A stretch of 64,000 nt of DNA from assembly GCA_021162935.1 (NCBI GenBank), contig JAGGXR010000029.1, positions 1-64,000 of the forward strand, given 5' to 3'. The notes below the pieces were generated by a model. It did not search any database. It was given only the letters and a program-made list of their open reading frames with translations, and had not been told where the DNA came from. Within the stretch, counting starts at the first letter, position 1, and every line of letters starts with the position of its first letter. The position numbers and the translations under genes are program-made. Positions 17,086-26,155 of the stretch are shown one piece after another. This DNA comes from Deltaproteobacteria bacterium (GTDB lineage Bacteria > Myxococcota_A > Polyangia > HGW-17 > SLPX01).

Positions 17086-17218
17086 GATCAGAATAGAGTT
17101 GCCACCAGGAATACCGCCCCCCTCGTCTGGCTCTGTCGCTTCCCGCTCGCGTACAACCAGAACGCGATCTCGTCGCTTCGTGCCAGACGGACGCCTCCTC
17201 GTCCCCAAATGGCACCTT
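17086..17218. repeat. Dispersed structured repeat, copy 1
   Basis: About 135 bp with clear similarity to 54948-55090. Both begin 'gatcagaat' and share 'tctggctctgtcg/tggctttgtcg', 'accag.acgcg' and end 'cagacgg.cgcct...ccccaaatggc'. The 3' part folds as GGACG-cctcct-CGTCC here and GGGCGCC-tc-GGCGCCC in copy 2, so the stem is kept by paired changes. It lies just past the stop of acdA and of the convergent symporter gene. Confidence 0.7.
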
Positions 17219-17341
17219 CATTGTGAGCAGCCTCCTTCGTCTTCGCGTGATCAAGGTCTGTCCATTGCCTTGGAACAGAATTGGTTCCAGGGGGTATTCG
17301 CGCGGGCTCTTGCGCTTTTTTTCGGAGTGCTTTGTTGTCTG

Positions 17342-18733
17342 CTATGTCTGGTCGGCGGGGCCGCGTTTTTTGAAAGGGACCTGTCGGACGGCGAAGTAGT
17401 CCTTGGTCATTTGGACGATTTCTTTTCTCATCAGGAAGAGGGCGATGAGGTTCGGGATGGCCATGAAGGTGATCACCATGTCTACGAAGCTCCAGACGAG
17501 TTCCTGCTTCCAGATGGCGCCGATGAAGAGAAAAACCGTAAATGCAACGCGATACACTGTGACCGCATGGCGATTCTTGACCAGGAATTCGATACTTCGA
17601 TCGCCGTAATAGGACCAGCTGATCGCGGTGGAGAAGGCGAAGAGGACGGTGCCGATGGTGACGACGTGACGACCTGCCGCCGCCATACCGAGGGGCGCGA
17701 GACCCGTTGAAAACGCCTGGGAGGTCAGAGCGGCGCCCTTGAGGTGGAGATAGTCTCCGGCCAGGACGACCACGAGGGCGGTCATGGTGCAGATGAGCAA
17801 TGTGTCGATGAAGGGTTCTGTCATGGCCACGAGGCCTTCTCGGACGGGCCACTTCGTCTTGGCGGCCGCATGGGCGATGGGGGCCGACCCCTGGCCGGCC
17901 TCGTTGGAGAAGAGTCCGCGTCGGATGCCCCAGATCATGGTCCACAGGAACCCACCACCCACGGCGTGGCCCGTGAATGCGTCGGTCACGATCAGGGAGA
18001 ACACGGCCGGCACTCGATGGATGTTTGCCACGATCACGGTGAGGCCACCCAGGATGTAGAATCCAGCCATGAAGGGGACGAGTCGCGATGCCACCGCACC
18101 GATGCGGCGGATACCCCCCACGATGACAGCAAAGACCAGGACCGCGATCACCAGGCCGGAGATCATCGTTGGCACCCCGTAGGAAGCATGGAGCGCATCG
18201 GCCATAGAGTTGGATTGTGCCATGTTGCCCGTGCCGAAGGAACAGATCACCGCGGCGGTTGCGAACACGACGGCCATGACTTGTGCTGGTTTTCCGAATC
18301 GAGCACCCAGGGCCTTCTTCATGTAATACATGGGGCCGCCCGAGACGGATCCGTCCTCGTGGACGTCCCGGTACTTCAACGCAAGGCTGCATTCCGAGTA
18401 TTTGAGGGTCATGCCGAGCAGGCCGGTCACCCACATCCAAAACACGGCGCCCGGTCCCCCCAAATGGATGGCGAGTGCCACGCCGGCGATGTTTCCGATT
18501 CCAACCGTGGCGGACAAGGCGGCGCTCAGGGCTTGAAAGTGATTGATGTCGCCTGCGTCGTTGGGGTCGTCGTAGCGGCCGGACACGATCGCGAAGGCGT
18601 GGCCCAACTTTCTGAATTGGATGAACTTCAGGGCGACGGTGAACAGGATTCCAGTCGGCAAAAGGAGGCCTAGGAGCGCATAGGGTCCGATGTAGGCGTT
18701 ATAGAAGTGGATGAGACGCGCGAAGGTGCCCAT
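17342..18733 (-). CDS. Sodium:alanine (AGCS family) symporter
   Basis: 463 aa, typical AGCS length, about 11 transmembrane helices. Family signatures are visible: 'SAALSATVGIGNIAGVALAI', 'GGPGAVFWMWVTGLLGM' and 'WGIRRGLFSNEAGQGSAP'. It imports alanine or glycine with Na+ across the inner membrane. The 3' region to acdA (17219-17341) shows a short GCGC/GCGC hairpin followed by seven T on the plus strand, too weak to call a terminator. It lies 16 bp downstream of pilT on the same strand but is probably functionally unrelated. Confidence 0.93.
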   Translation of the reverse strand: MGTFARLIHFYNAYIGPYALLGLLLPTGILFTVALKFIQFRKLGHAFAIVSGRYDDPNDAGDINHFQALSAALSATVGIGNIAGVALAIHLGGPGAVFWMWVTGLLGMTLKYSECSLALKYRDVHEDGSVSGGPMYYMKKALGARFGKPAQVMAVVFATAAVICSFGTGNMAQSNSMADALHASYGVPTMISGLVIAVLVFAVIVGGIRRIGAVASRLVPFMAGFYILGGLTVIVANIHRVPAVFSLIVTDAFTGHAVGGGFLWTMIWGIRRGLFSNEAGQGSAPIAHAAAKTKWPVREGLVAMTEPFIDTLLICTMTALVVVLAGDYLHLKGAALTSQAFSTGLAPLGMAAAGRHVVTIGTVLFAFSTAISWSYYGDRSIEFLVKNRHAVTVYRVAFTVFLFIGAIWKQELVWSFVDMVITFMAIPNLIALFLMRKEIVQMTKDYFAVRQVPFKKRGPADQT

Positions 18734-18749
18734 GTGTGGTATCGGCTTG

Positions 18750-19877
18750 CTATCGTGGAGAGCGGTAGTCGCGGTCCTTGGGTATCGCCCCTCCCGCCGC
18801 GGTGATCATCGTCTTGAGTTCGTCTGGGTCCGTGCTGTGCCCAAGACATTCTTCCAACGTGATGGATCGGGACAGGAGCAGGCTCATGAGCGACTGGTTC
18901 ATGGTTTGCATGCCGTACTTGGATTGTCCAAGCTGCATCTGTGAATAGACTTGGTGCACCTTGTCCTCTCGGATGAGGTTTCTGATGGCGGCGTTCGGCA
19001 CGAGGATCTCGACAGACATCACCCGGCCGGGCCCGGTGGCTTTCGGCAGGAGTTGTTGGGAGATGACCCCTTCGAGAACAAACGACAGTTCCACTCGGAT
19101 CTGTGTCTGCTGGTGAGGGGGGAACACGTCGATGATTCGGTTGATGGTCTGAACGGCGTTGTTTGTATGCAGGGTCGCCAGGCAAAGGTGCCCGGTTTCG
19201 GCCGTGGTCAAAGCCGCCTGGATGGTTTCGAGATCGCGCATTTCGCCGATGAGGACAACGTCTGGGTCCTGGCGGAGGATATACTTGAGGGCTCGTTTGA
19301 AGCTCTTGGTATCAGCCCCGACTTCTCGTTGATTCACCAGGCAACCCTTGTGGGGGTGCAGGTATTCGATGGGGTCTTCGATCGTGATGATATGGCCACG
19401 TCGCTCCGTATTGATCATGTCGATCATGGCCGCCAGAGAGGTGGACTTTCCCGAGCCGGTAGGGCCGGTGACCAGCACGAGGCCGCGAGGTCTGCGGCAG
19501 AGATCCTGGACCACGTCCGGCAAGCCGAGTTCCTCGATGGTCCGCACCTTGAACGGGATGAGCCTGAAGGCTCCTGCCACAGCGCCGCGTTGCCAGTAGA
19601 TATTGGCGCGAAATCGAGCCAGGTTTTTCACGCCAAAACTCAGATCGAGTTCTTGTTCTTCTTCGAAACGCATTTTTTGGGCATCGGTCAGGATACTGTA
19701 ACAGAGCTGCTTGGTCTGCGTGGGGCCAAGAGGTGGCATCCTGAGCGGAATGAGTCGGCCGTCGATACGGAGTTGGGGCGGGCTACCGGACGTGACGTGG
19801 AGGTCCGATGCCCCCTTTTCCAACATGGCACGCAGAAGCTGATCGATCCGCGGCATGGCCATACCCTGTGAGTACAT
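18750..19877 (-). CDS. pilT: Type IV pilus retraction ATPase PilT
   Basis: 375 aa. N-terminal PAS-like domain, then the secretion ATPase core with Walker A GPTGSGKST, Asp box, Walker B (DPDVVLIGEMRD) and His box (TGHLCLATLHTNNA). The C-terminal tail is a little longer than Pseudomonas PilT. It drives pilus depolymerisation, hence twitching or gliding motility. It starts 16 bp after the pilB stop; GGA lies 12 nt before the ATG. pilC, pilD and pilin genes are not in the window. Confidence 0.95.
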   Translation of the reverse strand: MYSQGMAMPRIDQLLRAMLEKGASDLHVTSGSPPQLRIDGRLIPLRMPPLGPTQTKQLCYSILTDAQKMRFEEEQELDLSFGVKNLARFRANIYWQRGAVAGAFRLIPFKVRTIEELGLPDVVQDLCRRPRGLVLVTGPTGSGKSTSLAAMIDMINTERRGHIITIEDPIEYLHPHKGCLVNQREVGADTKSFKRALKYILRQDPDVVLIGEMRDLETIQAALTTAETGHLCLATLHTNNAVQTINRIIDVFPPHQQTQIRVELSFVLEGVISQQLLPKATGPGRVMSVEILVPNAAIRNLIREDKVHQVYSQMQLGQSKYGMQTMNQSLMSLLLSRSITLEECLGHSTDPDELKTMITAAGGAIPKDRDYRSPR

Positions 19878-19893
19878 CTGCTGATGGTTCCTT

Positions 19894-21588
19894 TCAATCG
19901 CCGGAGGTGACCCGAAGAATTTCTTCGGTGGTGGTAACGCCTTCGAGGATTTTTGCGAGCCCGGCGATCCGCAGCGTCCTCATGCCCAAGCGGATGGACT
20001 CTGCTTTGATTTCGGCGGTGGAGGCCCCCTGCAGCACGAGTTCCTTCAGCTCGTCTCCAAAGGTCATGACCTCGTACAGAGCGACGCGTCCCTTGTAGCC
20101 GGTGTTGTTGCAGTGTCGGCATCCGACCCCAGCGTAAACCTGCGCTTTGGTGGCGTCCTCGGGAGGTAGGCCCATGTCGATGAGGACTTGGGGGTTCGCT
20201 TCGACCGGGGTCTTACATTCCGGGCAGATTTTGCGAGCGAGTCGCTGGGCCAGGATGAGATTCACCGACGCCGTCACCAGGAAGGGCTCAATGCCCATGT
20301 TGAGGAGTCGTGTGATGGTAGACGGGGCGTCGTTCGTGTGGAGGGTGGACAATACGAGGTGGCCCGTCAGAGCTGCTTTGATGGCGATCTCGGCGGTTTC
20401 GTAGTCGCGGATCTCGCCAACCATGATGATGTCGGGATCCTGTCGCAGAAACGACCGTAGGGCGGCTGCGAAGTTGAGGCCGATGTCCTCGTGCATTTGG
20501 ACCTGATTGACGCCAGGAAGGTTGTACTCAACCGGGTCTTCGGCCGTCGAGATATTCTCGGAGGCTTTGTTGAGTTCCGTCAGGGCGCTGTACAACGTGG
20601 TCGTCTTTCCGGATCCGGTCGGGCCGGTCACGAGCACCAGACCGTACGGTTGATAAATGGCTTTTTTGAAGCCGGCCAGAGGTTTGGCCTCGAATCCCAA
20701 CTTGGTCATGTCGAGCTGGAGGTTCGACTTGTCCAGGAGTCGGAGAACCACCTTTTCTCCAAAGAGCGTCGGCAGGACCGAGACGCGGAAGTCCAACTCT
20801 TTTCCCTTGCCGAGTTTGAGTTTCATTCGGCCGTCTTGAGGAAGTCGACGTTCGGCGATGTCGAGTTGGCTCATGATCTTGAGTCGGGACGTGATGGCGT
20901 TTTTGAGCTTGAGCGGCGGGTTGAGTTCCTCGTAGAGGACGCCGTCGATTCGGTACCGGACACGGAAGCTTTTTTCGTATGGTTCGATGTGGATATCCGA
21001 GGCACCCTTTTTGATGGCGTTGAGGAGAATGTAGTTCACCAGCCGAATGACCGGAGCCTCCCCGGACTGTCGTTCCAGATCCACCACGTTGAGATCTTCT
21101 TCGGAGTCTCCGAAAGAGATGTCGGAATCTTCGAATTCCTCCATGACGTCGTCGTAGGAAACCTGCTTCGAATAATAGGTTTCGAGCGCTTCTTCGATGG
21201 CCACTTCCGAGGCGACCACGACCTGGATGTTGAGGCCTGTCAGGAACTTCAATTCATCAATGGCGAAGATGTTCGAGGGGTCGCTCATGGCAACGGTCAG
21301 CGATGCACCCTGTCGGTCGATGGGGATGGCTAAGTGTTTTCTGGCAACGTCCTCGGGAATCAGCTTGATGACTTCCGTGTCGATCTCGAATTCGGACAGG
21401 TTGACGGAGGGCACGCCATATTGCCGCGAGAGAAAATCGATGAGATCGTTTTCCGCAATGTAGCCGAGCTTCGTCAGGCTGTACCCCAGCCTCTTTCCGG
21501 TTCGCTTTTGCTCACCTTGTGCTCGTCTGAGTTGTTCCAGGCTGATGAGGCTCTCTCGAACGAGAAGCTCGCCGAGTCGACTACTCAT
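19894..21588 (-). CDS. pilB: Type IV pilus extension ATPase PilB
   Basis: 564 aa, normal length. N-terminal MshEN/T2SSE_N region (~1-155), linker, then the ATPase core with Walker A GPTGSGKTTT, Walker B (DPDIIMVGEIRD) and a tetracysteine zinc site (CPEC ... CRHC), characteristic of PilB/GspE rather than PilT. It powers pilin polymerisation at the inner membrane. In many relatives the N-terminal MshEN domain binds c-di-GMP, but I cannot confirm the full motif here. A good ribosome site (CAGGAGATGGTGCC) precedes the ATG. Confidence 0.95.
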   Translation of the reverse strand: MSSRLGELLVRESLISLEQLRRAQGEQKRTGKRLGYSLTKLGYIAENDLIDFLSRQYGVPSVNLSEFEIDTEVIKLIPEDVARKHLAIPIDRQGASLTVAMSDPSNIFAIDELKFLTGLNIQVVVASEVAIEEALETYYSKQVSYDDVMEEFEDSDISFGDSEEDLNVVDLERQSGEAPVIRLVNYILLNAIKKGASDIHIEPYEKSFRVRYRIDGVLYEELNPPLKLKNAITSRLKIMSQLDIAERRLPQDGRMKLKLGKGKELDFRVSVLPTLFGEKVVLRLLDKSNLQLDMTKLGFEAKPLAGFKKAIYQPYGLVLVTGPTGSGKTTTLYSALTELNKASENISTAEDPVEYNLPGVNQVQMHEDIGLNFAAALRSFLRQDPDIIMVGEIRDYETAEIAIKAALTGHLVLSTLHTNDAPSTITRLLNMGIEPFLVTASVNLILAQRLARKICPECKTPVEANPQVLIDMGLPPEDATKAQVYAGVGCRHCNNTGYKGRVALYEVMTFGDELKELVLQGASTAEIKAESIRLGMRTLRIAGLAKILEGVTTTEEILRVTSGD

Positions 21589-21624
21589 GGCACCATCTCC
21601 TGTTTTTTGTCCGGTACTCGTTGA

Positions 21625-22521
21625 TCAGGAACATTGTGGACAATCGCTCGGACAGGAGTCCGATGTTTCGGAGGGGTCGCATGTGCCGTTGCCGCAGAAG
21701 CAATCTTGAGCGCAGGAGCCTTCGTTTTCCCCTGGTTCGCACACGAGATTGCCGCAGAAGCTGTCTTGGCTGCAGTCGGATGCACAGCTTTGCGCCGTTT
21801 CGTAGGGGTCGCACGTGCCGTTTTGGTTACAGTTCATTGGGTTGAGGGTGAGCTGAAGCAGATAGTCGTTCAGGTCTGCGGGTCGGGTGACGTTTCCAGT
21901 TGGGTCGTACTGATCGGTGGAGTTCTTCGGACGAACCAGGATGTAGTAGAACCCTTCGATGTCGGCGGTGATCGTCATGTGCTCGTTGTCGTTCGTGGAA
22001 CGGGCTTCGCCGATCATTTGGCCGTCGATGCTGCGATAGGCCTCCATGTCGAGATCTCGTCCGACACCGTAGTCATAGGTGATGTCCACGTCGAGTACCT
22101 CGCCGGCGTAGAGGTAGAATTTGTAGAAATCGTTGTCTCCCGCTGGGCAAATGGCCAGACCGGTCAGCCCGTTGGTGTAGGACTTGCGGCGGTAGCCGGC
22201 TCTCGTGGGAATCGGCGGGCAGGAACAGGGGCCATAAGTGGGGCTGTTCGGATCGCCGCAAGGCAGTTCGTAGGCAGCGCCGGGATAATTGTTGGGCTCC
22301 ATGTCTCGGTCGACTGTGCCGTCGAATACGTACCCTGGCTGCATGCACTCGGGTTTCTTGTCCATGCAGATTCCACCATAGCAGGTGAATCCATCCGGGC
22401 AGGCACCGCCCACACCACAAAGGAATGGGGCCGGGGCCAGTTCAGGGTTGTAGCAAGAGGCTCCCAGAGCTGCTATCGCCACCACCGTCACTGCTGCTGC
22501 TGTCATCAAAAATCGTCTCAT
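21625..22521 (-). CDS. Cys-rich secreted/lipoprotein with PPC-like domain and CGNGTCDP repeats
   Basis: 298 aa. Signal peptide (residues 1-22, ending near 'ALGASC'; a lipobox is possible but Gly at -3 is atypical). A small Cys-rich segment with CPDGFTCYGGIC follows, then a beta-sandwich resembling the bacterial pre-peptidase C-terminal domain (~100-220; 'DNDFYKFYLYAGEVLDVDI...DLDMEAYRS...EGFYYILVR'). Three C-terminal repeats of the form C-G-N-x-x-C-D/E-P-x-E-x-x-x-S-C-x-x-D-C close it. These repeats are common in myxobacterial surface proteins. It is 36 bp upstream of pilB on the same strand; a role at the cell surface is inferred only. Confidence 0.75.
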   Translation of the reverse strand: MRRFLMTAAAVTVVAIAALGASCYNPELAPAPFLCGVGGACPDGFTCYGGICMDKKPECMQPGYVFDGTVDRDMEPNNYPGAAYELPCGDPNSPTYGPCSCPPIPTRAGYRRKSYTNGLTGLAICPAGDNDFYKFYLYAGEVLDVDITYDYGVGRDLDMEAYRSIDGQMIGEARSTNDNEHMTITADIEGFYYILVRPKNSTDQYDPTGNVTRPADLNDYLLQLTLNPMNCNQNGTCDPYETAQSCASDCSQDSFCGNLVCEPGENEGSCAQDCFCGNGTCDPSETSDSCPSDCPQCS

Positions 22522-22541
22522 GGCGTCTTACCTCGATTCTT

Positions 22542-23825
22542 TTAGAAGCTGCGACCATAGGTCAGGCCGACGGTCTTTCGGCCCAGTATCGGCGTCACGG
22601 AGGACTGCTGCTTGTCAGTCTTCTTGCCGCCAACCACCCCGAAATGGTGCAGCCACATGTAGACCGCACCGCCAGCGGCGCCGGCCGAAAGGACGTAGCA
22701 GATGATCGACCCGACCTGGTAGGACTTGCCCTGGTCCTGACTGCGTTGCAGGGATGTGTCGAATGCGGTTGAGGGAGGATATCCCCACGACCCCCCAATG
22801 CGCGGAGCGCCTTCGTTCGCCACTTCGATGGCCCGGTTGCGGGCCGTCACACCAAGGCCGACGCCGGCTGCAACCAGTGCGACCGTGGCGGCTGTTAGGC
22901 CAATGGCGCCATACAGGCTCCACTGCGACCGGTTTTTTTTGCCCGTTCCAGAGCCGCCATTTTGGGATCCGGAGCCAAACAGTGTCCCTTTTCGGCTCGC
23001 GGCTGTCCCTCCAATGGCTGGCTGGGCCGAGTCGTCCATCCGGCCTCCCGGCTGGAGAGGTGCGTCGTTGCTGAGCAGGACGATGTTGGGGCTCGTGGCG
23101 GTTCCAGAGCCAGCGATGCGTTTGCCGGTCCGACCCACGGCTTCGATGTAGTACTGCAGGGACTTGCTGTTCGAGTAGCTTCGGTGGATGAGGTAGCTGT
23201 AGACCCCACGGCGACCGGGCTTCATCAGCTGCTTGACAAATTGTTCCATGCCTGGCGTTCGGAAGTACAGATACAGCCGCGCCCATTCGATTTCATCGGG
23301 CAATTCGGCTTCGATCAGAAGCGGCAGATGCGGCCGGGCTTCCTCGATGACTTCGTGAATGATCTCTCCCGGTTTGACGTGTCGTTTGGGCCTTGGTCTC
23401 GGCCGAGCCGCGGGCGGCGCTGCCCTTGGCGTCGGTATGGTCGTCGTGGGGGCTGTTGCCGTCAGAGGCTTGGTGTTTCCCCCCATGGACTTGATGATCT
23501 GCTGCACCTCTTGGCGATGAGGGTCGGTGAGTCGGGCTTCGTCCAAGAATCGTTGGAAGTAGGTCAGCGCCTCTTCATTGATCTGTGCAGCCTTGTACGT
23601 CTTGCCGATGTAATAGAGCACGAGCGGCACAGGCCGAATGCGATAGGCCGCCTTCAGTTCGCGTACCGCCTGGAGATACTGGCCGGCCTGGTAATATGCG
23701 AACCCCTTGTTGAAATGCACCCGGGCCTGCTCTTTCGGCGTTTGCGCCTGGGCAAAGGCCGTGGTCGATGCACCAAGGAAACTCAGCAGGATTGCGACGA
23801 ACAACGTCTTGGTCTGTTTGTGCAT
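22542..23825 (-). CDS. Exported TPR protein with a C-terminal transmembrane helix
   Basis: 427 aa from the ATG at 23825, which has GAGGG 7 nt upstream; an ATG 12 bp earlier overlaps that site. A signal peptide (~1-26, ending 'TTAFAQA') precedes TPR helices at ~30-110 (HFNKGFAYYQAGQYLQAVRE). A Pro/Arg-rich linker, a beta-rich domain (~150-260; 'LPLLIEAELPDEIEWARLYLYFR', 'YYIEAVG') and a hydrophobic helix near residue 305 (LYGAIGLTAATVALVAAGVG) follow. This layout is frequent in myxobacterial envelope proteins of unknown function. Same strand and close spacing (20 bp) to the Cys-rich gene. Confidence 0.75.
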   Translation of the reverse strand: MHKQTKTLFVAILLSFLGASTTAFAQAQTPKEQARVHFNKGFAYYQAGQYLQAVRELKAAYRIRPVPLVLYYIGKTYKAAQINEEALTYFQRFLDEARLTDPHRQEVQQIIKSMGGNTKPLTATAPTTTIPTPRAAPPAARPRPRPKRHVKPGEIIHEVIEEARPHLPLLIEAELPDEIEWARLYLYFRTPGMEQFVKQLMKPGRRGVYSYLIHRSYSNSKSLQYYIEAVGRTGKRIAGSGTATSPNIVLLSNDAPLQPGGRMDDSAQPAIGGTAASRKGTLFGSGSQNGGSGTGKKNRSQWSLYGAIGLTAATVALVAAGVGLGVTARNRAIEVANEGAPRIGGSWGYPPSTAFDTSLQRSQDQGKSYQVGSIICYVLSAGAAGGAVYMWLHHFGVVGGKKTDKQQSSVTPILGRKTVGLTYGRSF

Positions 23826-23867
23826 GGTCACCCTCATTGGTTGGGTCGGTGTTTTCGGACCGATTTT

Positions 23868-24728
23868 CTAGAATGGATTCTGCCAGGAACCTCGGGTCCG
23901 CGGCCGAGCTCGATGTCGCGGTCTGGCATGATGTCGTCTGGTTGCCGACCTGGTTCGCGCATGTCGGGGATGATGGGTTCTGGCCTGAGGCCGGGGGGCC
24001 ATGGCCGACGTGGTCGGCTTGGCGGCCATGGGCGCGGCGACGGATGATGCGGCGGTGGGCGCCATGGAAGGCTGTGCTGCTACAGGCGCCATAGAAGCGG
24101 TCGTGCCGGGCGCCCCAGTGCGGGAGAGCGGCTGGACGCGATAGCCGGCTGGTTGCCGTGGCTGCGCAGGGGCAGCTTTTCGGGCAGGAGTTGCGGTCGG
24201 TGCCGGCTTGGTCGCCTGTGGTTGCTTGCTCTTTCCAATTTGCCATCCAAGATAGACCACGGCTATGGCAATGAGGGCTGCTCCAGCAAGAATGGCCCAG
24301 ACGCGGGTCTTGTCTTGGGCTTGGGGTGGAGGAACCGCGGCCCTCATCTCTTTGGATTCTCGTTTCCTGCTGGCTTTTTGCCGGGATTCCGTCTTTGCTT
24401 TTTTCTTCGCCTCGGCTTTTGCGGCCGCCTCGGCTTTTGCAGCCGTCTCGGCAGCCTTCCGTGCAGCGCGTTCTTCTTCGAGCTTTCTTTCGAGCTCGGC
24501 TTTTGCCTTGGCCTCGGTCTTGATCTGTGCCTTCAGCTCCGCTTCTTTGCGGGCCTGTTCCTGGGCTGCTGCCTGAGCCTTCTCCTGCTGCGCCTCCATC
24601 ACTTCTTCTTCGAACCAGGAATGCGCATCCTTGACGAAGGCATCCACGATTTCTTCCCCGGCGTCCTGAAGAATATCCAGATCCGGATTCTTTTCAGTCG
24701 TTCTTTTGTTCGCTTTTTCTTGTGTCAC
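23868..24728 (-). CDS. Membrane-anchored coiled-coil protein with Pro/Ala- and His/Arg-rich tail
   Basis: 286 aa from a GTG at 24728 preceded by GGAGGGTGA. Residues ~35-140 are a highly charged Ala/Glu/Lys coiled coil (KAQAAAQEQARKEAELKAQIK and further), followed by one membrane helix (~155-177, VWAILAGAALIAIAVVYLGW), a Pro/Ala-rich stretch and a C-terminal His/Arg-rich tail. No signal peptide, so the coiled coil is predicted cytoplasmic and the tail periplasmic, a TonB/TolA-like arrangement. I do not recognise a family; function unknown. Confidence 0.6.
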   Translation of the reverse strand: MTQEKANKRTTEKNPDLDILQDAGEEIVDAFVKDAHSWFEEEVMEAQQEKAQAAAQEQARKEAELKAQIKTEAKAKAELERKLEEERAARKAAETAAKAEAAAKAEAKKKAKTESRQKASRKRESKEMRAAVPPPQAQDKTRVWAILAGAALIAIAVVYLGWQIGKSKQPQATKPAPTATPARKAAPAQPRQPAGYRVQPLSRTGAPGTTASMAPVAAQPSMAPTAASSVAAPMAAKPTTSAMAPRPQARTHHPRHARTRSATRRHHARPRHRARPRTRGSWQNPF

Positions 24729-24803
24729 ACTCACCCTCCACTTCACCCAAGACCCAGCACGCCAGTCATCGGTATTTTCTTGACTGGTTTTTGCAAAGCC
24801 CAT

Positions 24804-24833
24804 TTTATAGGGCAATCAGTAAGACGAAGACAA
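24804..24833 (-). promoter_or_regulatory. Candidate promoter for the 23868-24728 gene
   Basis: Minus strand TTGTCT (24833-24828), 18-bp spacer, TATAAA (24809-24804), 76 bp upstream of the GTG. Confidence 0.4.
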
Positions 24834-24907
24834 GTGGTTTTTCATTGGTCTGGAGGCTGTCTTTTTTTGGGATGGCCCTTTGGATGATTTTCAAGAGGAG
24901 GATCTTC

Positions 24908-26155
24908 ATGCACGATCGCCGACCGGCAGGCCGGGGGAGACGTTCCAACAAGCCGGCCGGCCGAGTCTCGGTCCGTCGGGCTGCGGTCCGGGTGGACCGG
25001 CAGGCCGCGGATTGGGTGCGGCTCGGGCATCCCTGGGTGTTTCGGGCTGCGGTTCGTGCGGACACGGCACCCAAAGGTCTCGTGGATGTACTCGACCCAA
25101 GGGGTGACGTCGTGGGGCGTGGCTATTTCGTGCGCAGCGGCCCCATTGCCGTGAGGGTCTTGACGCGGGATCCTCGCATCGACCGACCAGCCGCCCTTGC
25201 GCGCCGAGTCGTGGGGCGGGCGCTTGACCTAAGACGAGATCTCCTTGCTCCGGACCTAACGGCCTATCGAGTGATCCATGGAGACGGGGAAGGGCTGTCC
25301 GGCCTCGTGGTCGAACGGTTCGGCCGTTTTGCCGTCTTGCAGCAATTCTGCGAGGAGGCAGAGTTCCTCGTGGAGCCAGTTTGTGAAGCGGTTGGTTCCG
25401 CCCTCGGTCTGTCGGGCCTTTACCTCCAGGAGCGATTTCGACCACCAGAGCCAGGCAAACCCAGGCAGGCGGCACGTCTCGTGTGGGGCCATAAGGCGGA
25501 CGTGGAGGAACTGGTGACCGAAGGCGGCTTACGGTTTTCTGTGGACGTGCGGGCGCCTCAGAGTGTTGGACTATTCCTGGATTTTCGACTGGTGCGATCT
25601 TATCTTAATCGTATCGCTGCAGGTCGTCGAGTCTTGAACTGTTTTTCCCACACGGGAGCCCTGTCCGTGGTAGCGGCTGCCGCCGGTGCTGCCGAGGTCG
25701 TTTCCGTCGACGTGTCCAGTCGGTATCAGGCCTGGGCACAGAAGAATTTTCGTCTCAATGGCTTGGATCCGGCTGCCTACCAATTCGAGGCGGCGGATGC
25801 GATTTCCGCGCTTCATCGGTGGGGCAAGAAGAAAGGCCCCTTGTTCGATGTGGTGATTCTGGATCCTCCGACTTTTTCTGCTGGTCGAGGCAAGCCCTTT
25901 TCCGTGGCCAAAGACTATCCGGAGTTGGTGGAAGCATCTGTGAATGTCCTCTCCCCCGGCGGCTATCTCCTGGCTGCGAGTAACACGGTCAAAATGAGCG
26001 ACGTGGAGTTTTGGCGCTTGCTGGCCGAAGGGGCAAAGCGGGCGCGCCGGGATCTCGTGCTCGTCCATCGCTTCAGTCTTCCTCCGGATTTCCCCATTCC
26101 TCCCGTGTTCGCCGAGGGGCAGTATCACAAGGCTGTCGTGGCCCGGGTGCTCTGA
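24908..26155 (+). CDS. Class I SAM-dependent rRNA methyltransferase, RlmI/RlmK family
   Basis: 415 aa from the ATG at 24908, which follows AGAGGAGG; the longer upstream frame has no support. An N-terminal PUA domain (~25-100; 'VRLGHPWVFRAAV', the HPWVF block typical of RlmI) and middle domain precede a Rossmann methyltransferase (~215-415) with motif I 'LNCFSHTGALS' and motif IV 'DPPTFSAGRG'. RlmI methylates C5 of cytosine 1962 in 23S rRNA using a Cys in 'SCS'. Here that segment reads 'AASNTVKMS' with no Cys, and DPPTFS plus SN-T match RlmK (N7-guanine) better. The exact target is uncertain. Its TGA abuts the aroC stop. Confidence 0.85.
   Translation: MHDRRPAGRGRRSNKPAGRVSVRRAAVRVDRQAADWVRLGHPWVFRAAVRADTAPKGLVDVLDPRGDVVGRGYFVRSGPIAVRVLTRDPRIDRPAALARRVVGRALDLRRDLLAPDLTAYRVIHGDGEGLSGLVVERFGRFAVLQQFCEEAEFLVEPVCEAVGSALGLSGLYLQERFRPPEPGKPRQAARLVWGHKADVEELVTEGGLRFSVDVRAPQSVGLFLDFRLVRSYLNRIAAGRRVLNCFSHTGALSVVAAAAGAAEVVSVDVSSRYQAWAQKNFRLNGLDPAAYQFEAADAISALHRWGKKKGPLFDVVILDPPTFSAGRGKPFSVAKDYPELVEASVNVLSPGGYLLAASNTVKMSDVEFWRLLAEGAKRARRDLVLVHRFSLPPDFPIPPVFAEGQYHKAVVARVL

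Noticed and set aside
17250-17330. Terminator between acdA and the symporter
   Set aside because: Only a 4-bp GCGC stem before the T-run and an unrelated 6-bp TGGAAC/GTTCCA inverted repeat; neither is convincing.
17088-18440. 450-codon minus-strand frame over the symporter
   Set aside because: Shadow frame with Arg/His/Gly-rich composition; the symporter in the other frame has clear family motifs.
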